Shown here piece after piece: positions 41,954 to 50,975 of a stretch of DNA of 64,000 nt; the first letter of the stretch is position 1, and the number at the start of each line of letters is the position of its first letter. Below the pieces are notes generated by a model that was not told the DNA's origin, made no database searches, and saw nothing but the letters and a program-made list of their open reading frames with translations. The stretch is from Bradyrhizobium sp. Arg816 (lineage in GTDB: Bacteria; Pseudomonadota; Alphaproteobacteria; Rhizobiales; Xanthobacteraceae), in the NCBI RefSeq assembly GCF_029989365.1, contig NZ_JAPRAQ010000022.1, positions 62,001 through 126,000 of the forward strand, written 5' to 3'. Made by a program: the position numbers and the translations under genes.

Positions 41954-42149
41954 GTGAGTATGTGTTGGCGCGTGTGACGAATTGCTCGGGCTCGGGAACG
42001 GCGGAGCAAATAAGCGGCGCCGGTTAAGGCCTGCTTTTGCAGCAGGACGATGGCCGGCGCAAGGCGGCGGGCATGGTAAACGGTGCTTGTCCGGGACGCT
42101 CGCCTGGCTCTAACTGTTGCCAACTATAACGGGCTCAAAGAGGAAACCG

Positions 42150-43115
42150 ATGGATCGTCGCAACTTCATCGCCGGGTGTCTGGGGTTGCCGCTGTCGGCG
42201 CAGGCGGGCGGATCGCAAGCGCAGGCCGGGCTGACAAAGATGATCTTCCCGTTCGCCGCGGGCGCGGGCGGCGACACGCTGTGCCGGCTGATCGCGCAGG
42301 AGATGGCGCCGGCGCTGCAGCGGACCATCGTGGTCGAGAACCGTACCGGCGGCGACGGCCTGATCGGTATCAAGGCCGTGAAGGGCGCGAGTGCCGACGG
42401 CAGCATGGTGCTGGTGACGACCGGGCCGACCATGTACCTACTGCCGATGGTGGAGACGATTCCGAGCTTCGACACGGCCAAGGATTTTATGCCGGTGTCG
42501 CTGTTGGCGCGGTTCGAATTCGCGCTGGTGATCGGTCCGGGGATCGATGCCGCGGATTTCAAGTCATTCGTGGCGTGGCTGAAGGCGCATCCGGACAAGA
42601 CGTCGTTCGGCGTGCCGAGCAACGGCACCATTCCGCATTTCGCCGGCTCCAAACTGGAGAAGGATCTCGGCATTCCCTTGACCCGCGTGCCCTATCGCGG
42701 GAGCGCGCCTATCCTCAACGATCTCATCGGCGGCCATCTGTCGTTCGGCATCGTGACATTGGCCGATGCGCTGCCGCAGCATCGCGCCAAGGGCGTGAAG
42801 ATCATCGCGGTCGCGAGCGCCGAGCGTTCGCCGTTCGCGCCCGAGGTCCCGACGCTGAGGGAGAGCGGCATCGATCTCGTTGCGGATGCCTGGTACGGCA
42901 TGTGGCTTCCCGCCGGCAGCCCGCCGGAGTTCGCGAGCAAGCTCGGCGCCGCCGCAAGCGCTGCGCTTGCGAAGCCGGAGGTGAAGGAGAAGCTCACCGC
43001 GATCGGGCTGATTCCGGTCGGCAGCACCGCGGATGGGCTGACCAAGGAGCTCGCCGCGAACACGGCGTTCTGGCAGCCGATCGTGAAGGCGACGGGGTAC
43101 AAGATCGAGAATTGA
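42150..43115 (+). CDS. Tripartite tricarboxylate transporter (Bug) substrate-binding protein
   Basis: A 321-residue periplasmic solute receptor of the Bug/TctC family. The start ATG 42150 follows AGAGGAAA. The N-terminus MDRRNFIAGCLGLPLSAQ is twin-arginine-like (RRNFI). Bug blocks: MIFPFAAGAGGDTLCRLIAQ, VENRTGGDGLIGIKAVKGA, VPYRGSAPILNDLIGGHLSF, VAADAWYGMWLPAG-like C-half. No TctA/TctB membrane genes are adjacent, so it is an orphan receptor. It lies on the plus strand inside an otherwise minus-strand obgE-proB block, suggesting insertion. Confidence 0.9.
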   Translation: MDRRNFIAGCLGLPLSAQAGGSQAQAGLTKMIFPFAAGAGGDTLCRLIAQEMAPALQRTIVVENRTGGDGLIGIKAVKGASADGSMVLVTTGPTMYLLPMVETIPSFDTAKDFMPVSLLARFEFALVIGPGIDAADFKSFVAWLKAHPDKTSFGVPSNGTIPHFAGSKLEKDLGIPLTRVPYRGSAPILNDLIGGHLSFGIVTLADALPQHRAKGVKIIAVASAERSPFAPEVPTLRESGIDLVADAWYGMWLPAGSPPEFASKLGAAASAALAKPEVKEKLTAIGLIPVGSTADGLTKELAANTAFWQPIVKATGYKIEN

Positions 43116-43136
43116 ACGCCGCGCGCTACTCTATCC

Positions 43137-43246
43137 CCTCATCCTGAGGAGCCGCGGAGCGGCATCTCGAAGGATGAAAGGCCCGGCTGTAGCAGCGGGG
43201 CCTTCATGGTTCGAGACGGCGCTTGCGCGCCTCCTCACCATGAGGG
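43137..43246. repeat. Palindromic repeat (CTCATCCTGAGGAG...CTCCTCACCATGAGG)
   Basis: The imperfect arms CTCATCCTGAGGAGCCGCGG and GCGCGCCTCCTCACCATGAG lie around a GC-rich inner hairpin (GGCCCGGCTG/CAGCGGGGCC). It separates convergent genes (TTT receptor and sulfatase family enzyme). Confidence 0.75.
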
Positions 43247-43248
43247 TT

Positions 43249-44883
43249 CTAGAGCTTCGCGCGCTGCGCGATGCCGTCCTTAATCGCCGCAAGCTCGGCT
43301 TCGTCCCAGACACCGATCAGGATCCCGCCCTTCACCTGGAGCTGGTTGTCGGCATAGCTCGCGATCTTCTCGCGCGGCGTCGTGATGTGGTCGTTGGGAT
43401 GCAGCGCCCAGTCGAACAGCTCCGCCTGCAACCGTGCGATGATGCCGGCACACTCCGGATCGTCGCCGCGATCCAAAAACTCTTCCGGATCGGTTTCGAG
43501 GTCGTACAGCATCGGGCGGAAGCCGGAGGCGTGGATGTATTTCCAGCGGCCGTCGAACGCCATGAACAAGCGGCAGCGCTCGATCGGCTGGTGCAGCTTC
43601 AGCCGGACGTCCTGCATGGCGTAGTCGTATTCGGAGAACGCCACCTTGCGCCAATCGCTCGGTGTCGGCCCGCGCAGCAGCGGCAGCAGCGAACGTCCTT
43701 CGAGAATGTGGCCCGGCACCTTGCCGCCGAAATAATCGACGAAGGTCGGCGCGAGATCGATGCCTTCCACCAGCGCGTCGTTGCGCGTGCCGCGCGTGGT
43801 GTCAGCTTCCTTCGACGGATCGATGACGATCAGCGGAATTTTCGCCGACTGCTCGTGGAACAGATCCTTCTCGCCCATCCAGTGATCGCCGAGATAGTCG
43901 CCGTGATCGGAGGTGAACACGATCATGGTGGTGTCCAGCAGGCCGCGCTCCTCCAAAAACTTCATCAGCACGCCCATCTGGTCGTCGATCTGGGTGATCA
44001 GGCCCATATAGGTCGGGATCACCTTCTCGCGGGCCTCGTCGCGCGCCATGTTGCGGGAGTAGCGCATGTCCATGTAGGCGCCGAACACCGGATGCGGATT
44101 CTGGCGTTCGCGCGCGGAGCGGATCGCCGGGATCATGTCATCGGTCGAATACATGCTGGCATAGGGCTCGGGCGCGATATAGGGCCAGTGCGGCTTGATG
44201 TAGGACAGATGCAGGCACCACGGCCTGCCGTCGGTCTCGGCCTCGCTGATGAAGTCCATCGCGCGCCGCGTCATGTAGGGCGTCTCGGAATGCTCGTCCG
44301 GCACGCGCGCGGCCTTGTCGGCATGCACCAGGAGCCAGCCGTTCTGCAGCGAGCCGTCGTCCGCTGCGCCCGAATTGGCCCAATGCTCCCAGGGATTGGT
44401 CGCTTCAAAACCTTGCTGGCGCAGATATTCATCGTATTTCGGGCGCGGCCGTCCCGTCGGGTGCAGGCCGTCGTCACGCTCATAAGGCTCGAACCCGCAT
44501 TCGGCGACGTGCACGCCGATCATCGATTCCGGCGGGATGCCGAGCGCCTTCATGCCCTCGAGGTCGGGCGCCATGTGGGTCTTGCCGACCAGCACGTTGC
44601 GCACGCCGATCTTCTTGAGGTGGTCGCCGAGCGTGGGCTCGCCGACGCGCAGCGGCCAGCCGTTCCAGTGCGAGCCGTGCGAGCGCATGTAGCGTCCGGT
44701 GTAGAACGACATCCGCGACGGGCCGCAGATCGGCGATTGCACATACGCCTTGCTGAACAGCACGCCACGCTTGGCCATGGCGTCGATGTTGGGCGTTCTC
44801 AGCGTGGGATGGCCGGTGCAGCCGAGATAGTCGTAGCGAAGCTGGTCGCACATGATCCAGAGAACGTTCTTCGCGCGCGCCAT
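43249..44883 (-). CDS. Sulfatase / phosphonate monoester hydrolase family enzyme
   Basis: A 544-residue alkaline-phosphatase-superfamily hydrolase without signal peptide. The metal site begins NVLWIMCDQLRYDYLG (Asp13-Gln14, as in phosphonate monoester hydrolases rather than Asp-Asp). The CxPSR motif at Cys53 (PICGPSRMSFYTGR) would be converted to formylglycine by a maturase not present here. Further metal ligands: VFTSDHGDYLGDHWMGEKD. Late motifs (GRWKYIHASGFRPMLYDLET) fit the family. The substrate could be a sulfate ester, phosphodiester or phosphonate ester. It lies 83 nt downstream of obgE. Confidence 0.88.
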   Translation of the reverse strand: MARAKNVLWIMCDQLRYDYLGCTGHPTLRTPNIDAMAKRGVLFSKAYVQSPICGPSRMSFYTGRYMRSHGSHWNGWPLRVGEPTLGDHLKKIGVRNVLVGKTHMAPDLEGMKALGIPPESMIGVHVAECGFEPYERDDGLHPTGRPRPKYDEYLRQQGFEATNPWEHWANSGAADDGSLQNGWLLVHADKAARVPDEHSETPYMTRRAMDFISEAETDGRPWCLHLSYIKPHWPYIAPEPYASMYSTDDMIPAIRSARERQNPHPVFGAYMDMRYSRNMARDEAREKVIPTYMGLITQIDDQMGVLMKFLEERGLLDTTMIVFTSDHGDYLGDHWMGEKDLFHEQSAKIPLIVIDPSKEADTTRGTRNDALVEGIDLAPTFVDYFGGKVPGHILEGRSLLPLLRGPTPSDWRKVAFSEYDYAMQDVRLKLHQPIERCRLFMAFDGRWKYIHASGFRPMLYDLETDPEEFLDRGDDPECAGIIARLQAELFDWALHPNDHITTPREKIASYADNQLQVKGGILIGVWDEAELAAIKDGIAQRAKL

Positions 44884-44965
44884 GCTTCGCCCCTGCCGTT
44901 TCTTGATCTTTTGATGCTGCGCTATCGCGCCAGCGAAGACAAGCGGGCCGCGTGAGCGGGTCGGA

Positions 44966-46048
<1,083 letters not shown>

Positions 46049-46091
46049 TTATCCCTGAATCGGCCGAAATCCTGCGAATTTGGCCCCGTGC

Positions 46092-46574
46092 TTAACCTGC
46101 AGGCCGTCTCCGGATCAGGAATTTCTGCATCCCCTCCAGCACCAGCTCCTTGCGCTGGTTGAATACGGTGCTTTTGAGCGTCACCACGCCGGTCGTGCGA
46201 CCCGGCACGAGCTCGGTGACCTCGAGCGCGGGATAGATGGTGTCGTCGGCGAACACCGGTTTGAGGAACCGGCTCGATTGCTCGAGGAAGCCGACCAGGG
46301 AGTCCTCGACCATGAACGGAAACAGGCCTGCGCCGGGTGCCGTGTGGATCAAGGTCTGGAAGCCATGGGCGAGCAGATGCGGCATGCCGCGGCTGCGGCA
46401 ATATTCCACGTCGTAATGCACGGGATGGGTGTCGCCGCTCGCGGTCTGGAACGCGGCGAACACCGCCGAGGTCTGGGTGCGGCTCGGCAGCACGAAGCGC
46501 TCGCCGACCACGAAATCCTCAAACCAGCGTTGCGCGGGGATCATGCGATGCCGGGTCGGGTCGAAGTCGGTCAT
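46092..46574 (-). CDS. MaoC-like dehydratase (hotdog fold)
   Basis: A 160-residue single-hotdog hydratase/dehydratase. The hydratase motif is SGDTHPVHYDVEYCRSRGMP then LLAHG, with the conserved Asp and His. The opening PAQRWFEDFVVGERFVLPSR and the tail VTLKSTVFNQRKELVLEGMQ are typical of MesC/MaoC-type proteins that hydrate enoyl-CoAs or related thioesters. It is 86 nt upstream of obgE on the same strand. The substrate is not inferable. Confidence 0.87.
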   Translation of the reverse strand: MTDFDPTRHRMIPAQRWFEDFVVGERFVLPSRTQTSAVFAAFQTASGDTHPVHYDVEYCRSRGMPHLLAHGFQTLIHTAPGAGLFPFMVEDSLVGFLEQSSRFLKPVFADDTIYPALEVTELVPGRTTGVVTLKSTVFNQRKELVLEGMQKFLIRRRPAG

Positions 46575-46692
46575 GTCCGTGCTCTTTCGTTGGGGAGGCG
46601 CCTATCGCTATCGCGCCGCGAAGAGTGCGACAATCCGTTCAATCTGCAGATGCGGGCTTGTCCGGCGCGCCCACGTGATTAAAACGACGCCG

Positions 46693-47607
46693 ATGCCCTT
46701 CTTCAAGAATCTCTCCGCCTATGACGATCGCTCCGCGCGCCTTGCCGGCATCGCGCTGATGGTGCTGTCGATCTTCATGTTCTCGTTCGGCGACGCCATG
46801 GGCAAGTTCCTGGTCGGGACGTATTCCGTGGGGCAGCTCTTGTTCCTGCGCGCCTGCGCGGCGCTGCTGCTGCTGTCGCCGCTGGTCTGGCGGCAGCGTC
46901 ACCAGTTCCTGCATCTGGAGCGGCCGGGCCTGCAGCTGTTTCGCGTCGTGCTGTCGACGCTGGAAGTGGCCGCCTTCTTCCTCGCGGCAGTCTATCTGCC
47001 GCTCGCCGACGTCATCACCTATTATCTCGCGGGCCCCATTTTCGTCACCGCGATGTCGGCGATCTTTCTGGGCGAGAAGGTCGGCTGGCGGCGCTGGACG
47101 GCGATCCTGATCGGCTTCTGCGGCGTGCTGATCGCGCTGCGGCCGTCGGCGCAGACGGTCAGCCTGCCGGCGCTGATTGCGCTCGGCGGCAGTCTGTCGT
47201 TTGCGACGCTGATGCTGATCACGCGCAGCCTGCGCAAGACGCCCGACATCGTGATGGCGTCGTCGCAATTCATCGGCACGTTCTCGCTGGGTGCTGTGCT
47301 GTCGGCATTCCACTGGGTGCCGCCGACACCGGGCAGCCTCGTGATCTTCGCAATGGCGGGTTGCGTCTCGGTGACGGCGCTGTTCTGCGTCAACCGCTCG
47401 CTCAAGCTGGCACCGGCCAGCGTCGTGGTGCCCTACCAATATTCGATGATCGTCTGGGCCGTGATCTTCGGCTTCGTCGTGTTCGGCGACGTGCCGTCGA
47501 TTGCCACCATCATCGGCGCCGCCATCATCATCGGCGCCGGGTTCTACATTTACCTGCGCGAACGCGATCTCGGCCGCCCGAGCGCTGAGGTCAATCCGCC
47601 GGCGTAG
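46693..47607 (+). CDS. DMT-superfamily transporter (EamA, ten-helix)
   Basis: A 304-residue inner-membrane exporter with two EamA repeats of about five helices each. The first reads GIALMVLSIFMFSFGDAMGK and LFLRACAALLLLSPLVW; the second begins PALIALGGSLSFATLMLITR and ends AIIIGAGFYIYLRERDLG. YYLAGPIFVTAMSAIFLGEK is a classic EamA stretch. ATG 46693 (MPFFKNLSAYDDRS) is used although the ribosome-binding site is weak. Divergent from the MaoC gene; substrate unknown. Confidence 0.9.
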   Translation: MPFFKNLSAYDDRSARLAGIALMVLSIFMFSFGDAMGKFLVGTYSVGQLLFLRACAALLLLSPLVWRQRHQFLHLERPGLQLFRVVLSTLEVAAFFLAAVYLPLADVITYYLAGPIFVTAMSAIFLGEKVGWRRWTAILIGFCGVLIALRPSAQTVSLPALIALGGSLSFATLMLITRSLRKTPDIVMASSQFIGTFSLGAVLSAFHWVPPTPGSLVIFAMAGCVSVTALFCVNRSLKLAPASVVVPYQYSMIVWAVIFGFVVFGDVPSIATIIGAAIIIGAGFYIYLRERDLGRPSAEVNPPA

Positions 47608-47611
47608 CCCT

Positions 47612-47820
47612 TACCCTCCCCTGGAGGGGGAGGGTCGCGCGCGCGAAGCGCGAGCGGGGTGGGGTGACGGTCTCTCCGCGAAGATGGTGTTTCGGTCGGC
47701 AGTGATAGGGTGAGACCATTGCTGTGGCTGCACCCCACCCCGCTGCGCATTCCGCTTCGCTGCATGCGCATCGACCCACGAGCGAGCTACGCTCGTCTCG
47801 GACCCCTCCAGGGGAGGGTG
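47612..47820. repeat. Long composite palindrome (CACCCTCCCC family)
   Basis: CCCTCCCCTGGAGGGGGAGGGT (first 20 nt pair locally) and GGGGTGGGGTG on the left are mirrored on the right by CACCCCACCCC and CCCCTCCAGGGGAGGGTG. Inner arms GCGCGAAGCGCGAGCG and CGAGCTACGCTCG add substructure. It occupies the whole 223-nt gap between convergent genes. Confidence 0.75.
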
Positions 47821-47830
47821 TCACCGCGCC

Positions 47831-48424
47831 CTACCTCATCCGTCGCGCACTGCTCCAGTTCTTCAGCGACGACCACACGCCGCGCGACAGGCGGAAGCAA
47901 TCGACCGGCGTGGACGAGCCCAGCGCGAGGAAGCGATGCAGCTGGACGCCGCTCCACTGGAAGCCGCACTTCTCCAGCACGTTGCGCGAGGCCGGATTGG
48001 TGACGCGCGCGCCCGCATAGAGATTATCCTCCTCGAACTCCTCGAAGAAGAAGTCGATCGCGCCGCGCGCGGCCTCGGTGGCAAAGCCCTGGCCCCAATG
48101 CTCGACGCCGAGCCAGTAGCCGAGCTCGGCATTGTCGGGCGTGGAGCGGTCGATGCCGACGATGCCGACCGGCCCGGTGTCGTGCTCGATCAGGAACACG
48201 GTCTCGCTGCCGAGCGCGGCGGTGGCGCGGACGAATTCGACGGCGTCGTCCTGCGAATAGGGGTGGGGAAGGCGGCGGGTGTTTTCCGCGACACGGCGGT
48301 CGTTGGCGAGGTGGGCGATGGTCCTGACGTCGGCGAGAGTCGGGCGCCGCAACGTCAGCCGCTCGGTGGCGACGACATCAGGTCTCGCCTCCCGCAAGGT
48401 CGCGCTCGAGAAATCCTGCAACAT
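47831..48424 (-). CDS. GNAT acetyltransferase, RimJ/RimL-like
   Basis: A 197-residue N-acetyltransferase of the ribosomal-protein-alanine type. The opening TERLTLRRPTLADVRTIAHL, the core ELGYWLGVEHWGQGFATEAA (acetyl-CoA loop) and VTNPASRNVLEKCGFQWSGV are hallmarks. ATG 48424 (MLQDFSSATLREARPD) is chosen; the frame is open upstream to 48553 but runs through the rpmA terminator. The target may be a protein N-terminus, an amino sugar or an antibiotic; it cannot be told. It is the last gene downstream of rpmA. Confidence 0.85.
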   Translation of the reverse strand: MLQDFSSATLREARPDVVATERLTLRRPTLADVRTIAHLANDRRVAENTRRLPHPYSQDDAVEFVRATAALGSETVFLIEHDTGPVGIVGIDRSTPDNAELGYWLGVEHWGQGFATEAARGAIDFFFEEFEEDNLYAGARVTNPASRNVLEKCGFQWSGVQLHRFLALGSSTPVDCFRLSRGVWSSLKNWSSARRMR

Positions 48425-48463
48425 GTCCGGCTCCGTCAAAGTCACTAAGTGAAAAGTGAGCAA

Positions 48464-48500
48464 GTCAAACGAAAGGGGAGGCCGGTTTCCCTGCCTCCCC
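48464..48500 (-). terminator. Rho-independent terminator of rplU-rpmA
   Basis: GGGGAGGC (48475-48482) / GCCTCCCC (48493-48500) stem with a 10-nt loop; on the minus strand a T-rich run (TTTCGTTTG) follows. A second dyad CCGCCGG/CCGGCGG lies between it and the rpmA stop. Confidence 0.75.
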
Positions 48501-48567
48501 TGGAGCCGTCTTGTGGACTCCGCCGGTTCGGTCAAGGACCCGGCGGACTCCAAATTTGGTCCACCGT

Positions 48568-48837
48568 CTATTCAGCCGCCTCGGCGAGCGGGAGCACCGA
48601 TACGAAGGTGCGGCCGTTGGCTTTGGCCTGGAACGTGACGCGACCCTCGATCTTGGCGAACAGAGTGTGGTCCGTGCCCATGCCGACATTGAGGCCGGGA
48701 TGCCAAGTGGTGCCGCGCTGACGCGCAATGATGTTGCCGGGAATCACAACTTCCCCGCCGAACGCCTTGATGCCGAGGCGCTTACCCTTGGAATCGCGAC
48801 CGTTGCGCGATGAACCGCCTGCTTTTTTGTGAGCCAT
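48568..48837 (-). CDS. rpmA: 50S ribosomal protein L27
   Basis: An 89-residue ribosomal protein whose N-terminal tail reaches the peptidyl transferase centre. [20 protein letters not shown] is the invariant L27 opening (no cleavable Firmicutes-type extension), followed by [20 protein letters not shown] and [20 protein letters not shown]. It lies 98 nt downstream of rplU in the standard order. Confidence 0.98.
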   Translation of the reverse strand: MAHKKAGGSSRNGRDSKGKRLGIKAFGGEVVIPGNIIARQRGTTWHPGLNVGMGTDHTLFAKIEGRVTFQAKANGRTFVSVLPLAEAAE

Positions 48838-48935
48838 AGCTCGTCTCCGAAATCCTACGTAGTTCTAGGTCAATTCCTTGACGGAATCATTTCAAAATCT
48901 GTCACGCATCAATTCGTGAATTGGCGTGATCGATT

Positions 48936-49325
48936 TTATGCGGCGTCGGCTTCCTTGTCGGCTTCCTTCGCGACCTTCTCCCGCTTCGGACGCGGGCCCT
49001 TGGTGGGCTTGGCGCCGTCCGTCAGGATCTCGGAGATGCGGAGGACCGTAATCTCGTCGCGATAGCCGCGCTTGCGGCGCGAATTCTTGCGGCGGCGCTT
49101 CTTGAACGCGATGACCTTGGGTCCGCGCTTGTGGTCAAGCACCTCGACCGCAACGGACGCACCGGCGACCGTCGGAATGCCCAGGACCGGCGTGTCGCCG
49201 CCGACCACCAGAACTTCATTCAGCTGTATGATCGAGCCGACTTCGCCTTCGATCTTGCCTACTTCGAGAACATCATCCGGCACGACGCGGTATTGCTTGC
49301 CGCCGGTTTTGATGACTGCGAACAT
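48936..49325 (-). CDS. rplU: 50S ribosomal protein L21
   Basis: A 129-residue 23S-rRNA-binding protein. [20 protein letters not shown] is the L21 signature; the basic stretch [18 protein letters not shown] follows. A Lys/Glu/Ala-rich C-terminal extension ([16 protein letters not shown]) goes beyond the ~103-residue E. coli form, as is usual in alphaproteobacteria. It is transcribed from the promoter at 49492-49519 through a ~160-nt leader. Confidence 0.98.
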   Translation of the reverse strand: MFAVIKTGGKQYRVVPDDVLEVGKIEGEVGSIIQLNEVLVVGGDTPVLGIPTVAGASVAVEVLDHKRGPKVIAFKKRRRKNSRRKRGYRDEITVLRISEILTDGAKPTKGPRPKREKVAKEADKEADAA

Positions 49326-49485
49326 CGTTTTTTCTCCGTGTTCAAATCCCGGCCTCGCGACGAGAATCGTCCGGGCCGGCTTTTTGTCAGTCGCTATGGG
49401 TTTATGCGCGTTTTGTGCGGGCGGGAGTTATCCCTTTGAAAACCCACGCAAAAACAAACAGCGCGAGAAACGCCCCGCGCCGGTT
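49326..49485 (-). promoter_or_regulatory. Structured 5' leader of rplU-rpmA (candidate autoregulatory leader)
   Basis: From the predicted start site near 49485 the rplU mRNA would carry about 160 nt of leader. It can form at least two helices: TGGGTTT pairing with AAACCCA, and a GGCC-rich helix (GCCGGCCCGG against CGAGGCCGGG) just before the ribosome-binding region. Long structured leaders of ribosomal-protein operons often bind their own protein; that function is inferred. Confidence 0.45.
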
Positions 49486-49491
49486 GTGGGA

Positions 49492-49519
49492 CTTATAGCC
49501 GCCGGACGCTGCAAGTCAA
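49492..49519 (-). promoter_or_regulatory. Sigma-70-type promoter for rplU-rpmA
   Basis: On the minus strand the -35 TTGACT (49519-49514) and -10 TATAAG (49497-49492) are separated by 16 nt, close to the housekeeping consensus and the best promoter match I found in the window. It points at rplU, and the -35 lies 138 nt before the divergent ROK-like start. Confidence 0.7.
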
Positions 49520-49656
49520 GGAAAACCACCGGAAACGGCCCGGATTTGAAGGATTTGGCATCTTCCCGGCCCTCCGGCGAATCTGCAGCCGGTTTGCAAC
49601 TTACGGGTTCCCGCGCCGTTATCCCGCTCGAATTGGCACACGGGCAAGGGCTTTCC

Positions 49657-50799
49657 ATGGCAACGGACGAGTTGGTCAAGACGACGGGCATCGCGCTCCA
49701 CGGCGCCGAGCGGCTGCCCTCGGTGAACGTCGACAGTTTCAACATCGAGATGAAGGACGAGGACGGCTTCCTCGGCGACCGCGCCAGCAAGGGCGCGTTT
49801 CGCGAGATCCTCGAGCGCTGGCGCAAGCCCTTGCGCAAGACCGGGGAGGACCCGTTCGGCAAGGAGCCCTCGGAAAACATCAGCAAGAAGACGCTGGACG
49901 CCATCCTGGTCGGCGACGACACCGAGGCCTGGGCCGTGGTGCATAGCGCCATCGAGGACTTTGCCCAGGAGCTCGCTTACGTCACCCGTCGCTTCCTCAA
50001 GAGCAAGGCCTGGGCCAAGACCGAGCGCATCGTCGTCGGCGGCGGCTTCCGCGATTCCCGGCTCGGCGAGCTCGCGATCGCGCGCACCGAGATCATCCTC
50101 AAGGCCGAGGACTTCAAGATCGACATGGTGCCGATCCGCCATCACCCCGACGAAGCCGGCCTGCTCGGCACGCTGCATCTGGCGCCGTCATGGATCTTCG
50201 AGGCCCATGACAGCATCCTCGCCGTCGACATCGGCGGCACCAACATCCGCTGCGGCCTGGTGGAGACCGGCTGGAAGAAGGCCAAGGACCTCTCGAAGGC
50301 CAAGGTCGTGAAATCCGAGCTGTGGCGTCATGCCGATGACGAGCCGACCCGCGAGGGCGCGGTGAAGCGGCTCATCAAGATGCTGAAGGGGCTGATCACC
50401 GAGGCCGAGAAAGAGGGCTTCAAGCTCGCGCCGTTCATCGGCATCGCCTGTCCCGGCGTTATCAACGCGGACGGCTCGATCGAGAAGGGCGCACAGAACC
50501 TGCCGGGCAATTGGGAGAGCAGCAAGTTCAACCTGCCGGCGAGCCTGATCGAGGGCATCCCCGTGATCGGCGAGCACGACACCGCGATCCTGATGCACAA
50601 TGACGGCGTGGTTCAGGGCCTCTCCGAGGTGCCGTTCATGCAGGACGTCGATCGCTGGGGCGTGCTGACCATCGGCACCGGGCTCGGCAATGCCCGCTTC
50701 ACCAACCGCCGCAAGGACAACGGCAACGGAAAAGACCGGGATTTGACTGAGAACGGCAAGAAAAAGGGCAAGGAAAGCAGCAAGAACGACAAGGAGTAA
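49657..50799 (+). CDS. ROK-family kinase homologue with circularly permuted motif order
   Basis: A 380-residue actin-fold protein similar to ROK sugar kinases, but with the halves exchanged. In normal ROK proteins DxGGT comes first, then the catalytic ND, the GTGxG phosphate motif, and last the adenosine-site GGG and AGxxGA. Here the last part comes first: RIVVGGGFRDSRLGELAI (~127-144) and HHPDEAGLLGTLHLA (~164-178). Then follow AVDIGGTNIRCGLVE (~189-203), GIACPGVIN (~265), GEHDTAIL with the putative catalytic Asp (~307), and IGTGLGNARF (~342-351). The C-terminus is a Lys/Asn/Glu tail. No ROK zinc cysteines are seen. A longer in-frame stretch upstream lacks homology; ATG 49657 fits. Substrate unknown. 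Confidence 0.8.
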   Translation: MATDELVKTTGIALHGAERLPSVNVDSFNIEMKDEDGFLGDRASKGAFREILERWRKPLRKTGEDPFGKEPSENISKKTLDAILVGDDTEAWAVVHSAIEDFAQELAYVTRRFLKSKAWAKTERIVVGGGFRDSRLGELAIARTEIILKAEDFKIDMVPIRHHPDEAGLLGTLHLAPSWIFEAHDSILAVDIGGTNIRCGLVETGWKKAKDLSKAKVVKSELWRHADDEPTREGAVKRLIKMLKGLITEAEKEGFKLAPFIGIACPGVINADGSIEKGAQNLPGNWESSKFNLPASLIEGIPVIGEHDTAILMHNDGVVQGLSEVPFMQDVDRWGVLTIGTGLGNARFTNRRKDNGNGKDRDLTENGKKKGKESSKNDKE

Positions 50800-50975
50800 C
50801 CTTGACTGGTTAGGTTAAGGACCGGATTGCGTTGCAGCGCACAGGACACTCGCTACGGTCGAATCGTCGCCTCACCCTGGCCGGCGAAGCCGCCCTTCCC
50901 AGCCAGTATTTCAATGAGCGGCACGGGACCGCCAGTGTTTACCGCGTCTGGCGGTCCCACCCCTGATTTTAGGGC

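Noticed and set aside
46429-46692. Longer N-terminus of the EamA exporter
   Set aside because: The extra 88 residues are antisense to the MaoC gene and lack transporter-like sequence.
49072-49656. Upstream extension of the ROK-like frame over rplU
   Set aside because: It runs antisense through L21 and its promoter. Homology begins only after ATG 49657.
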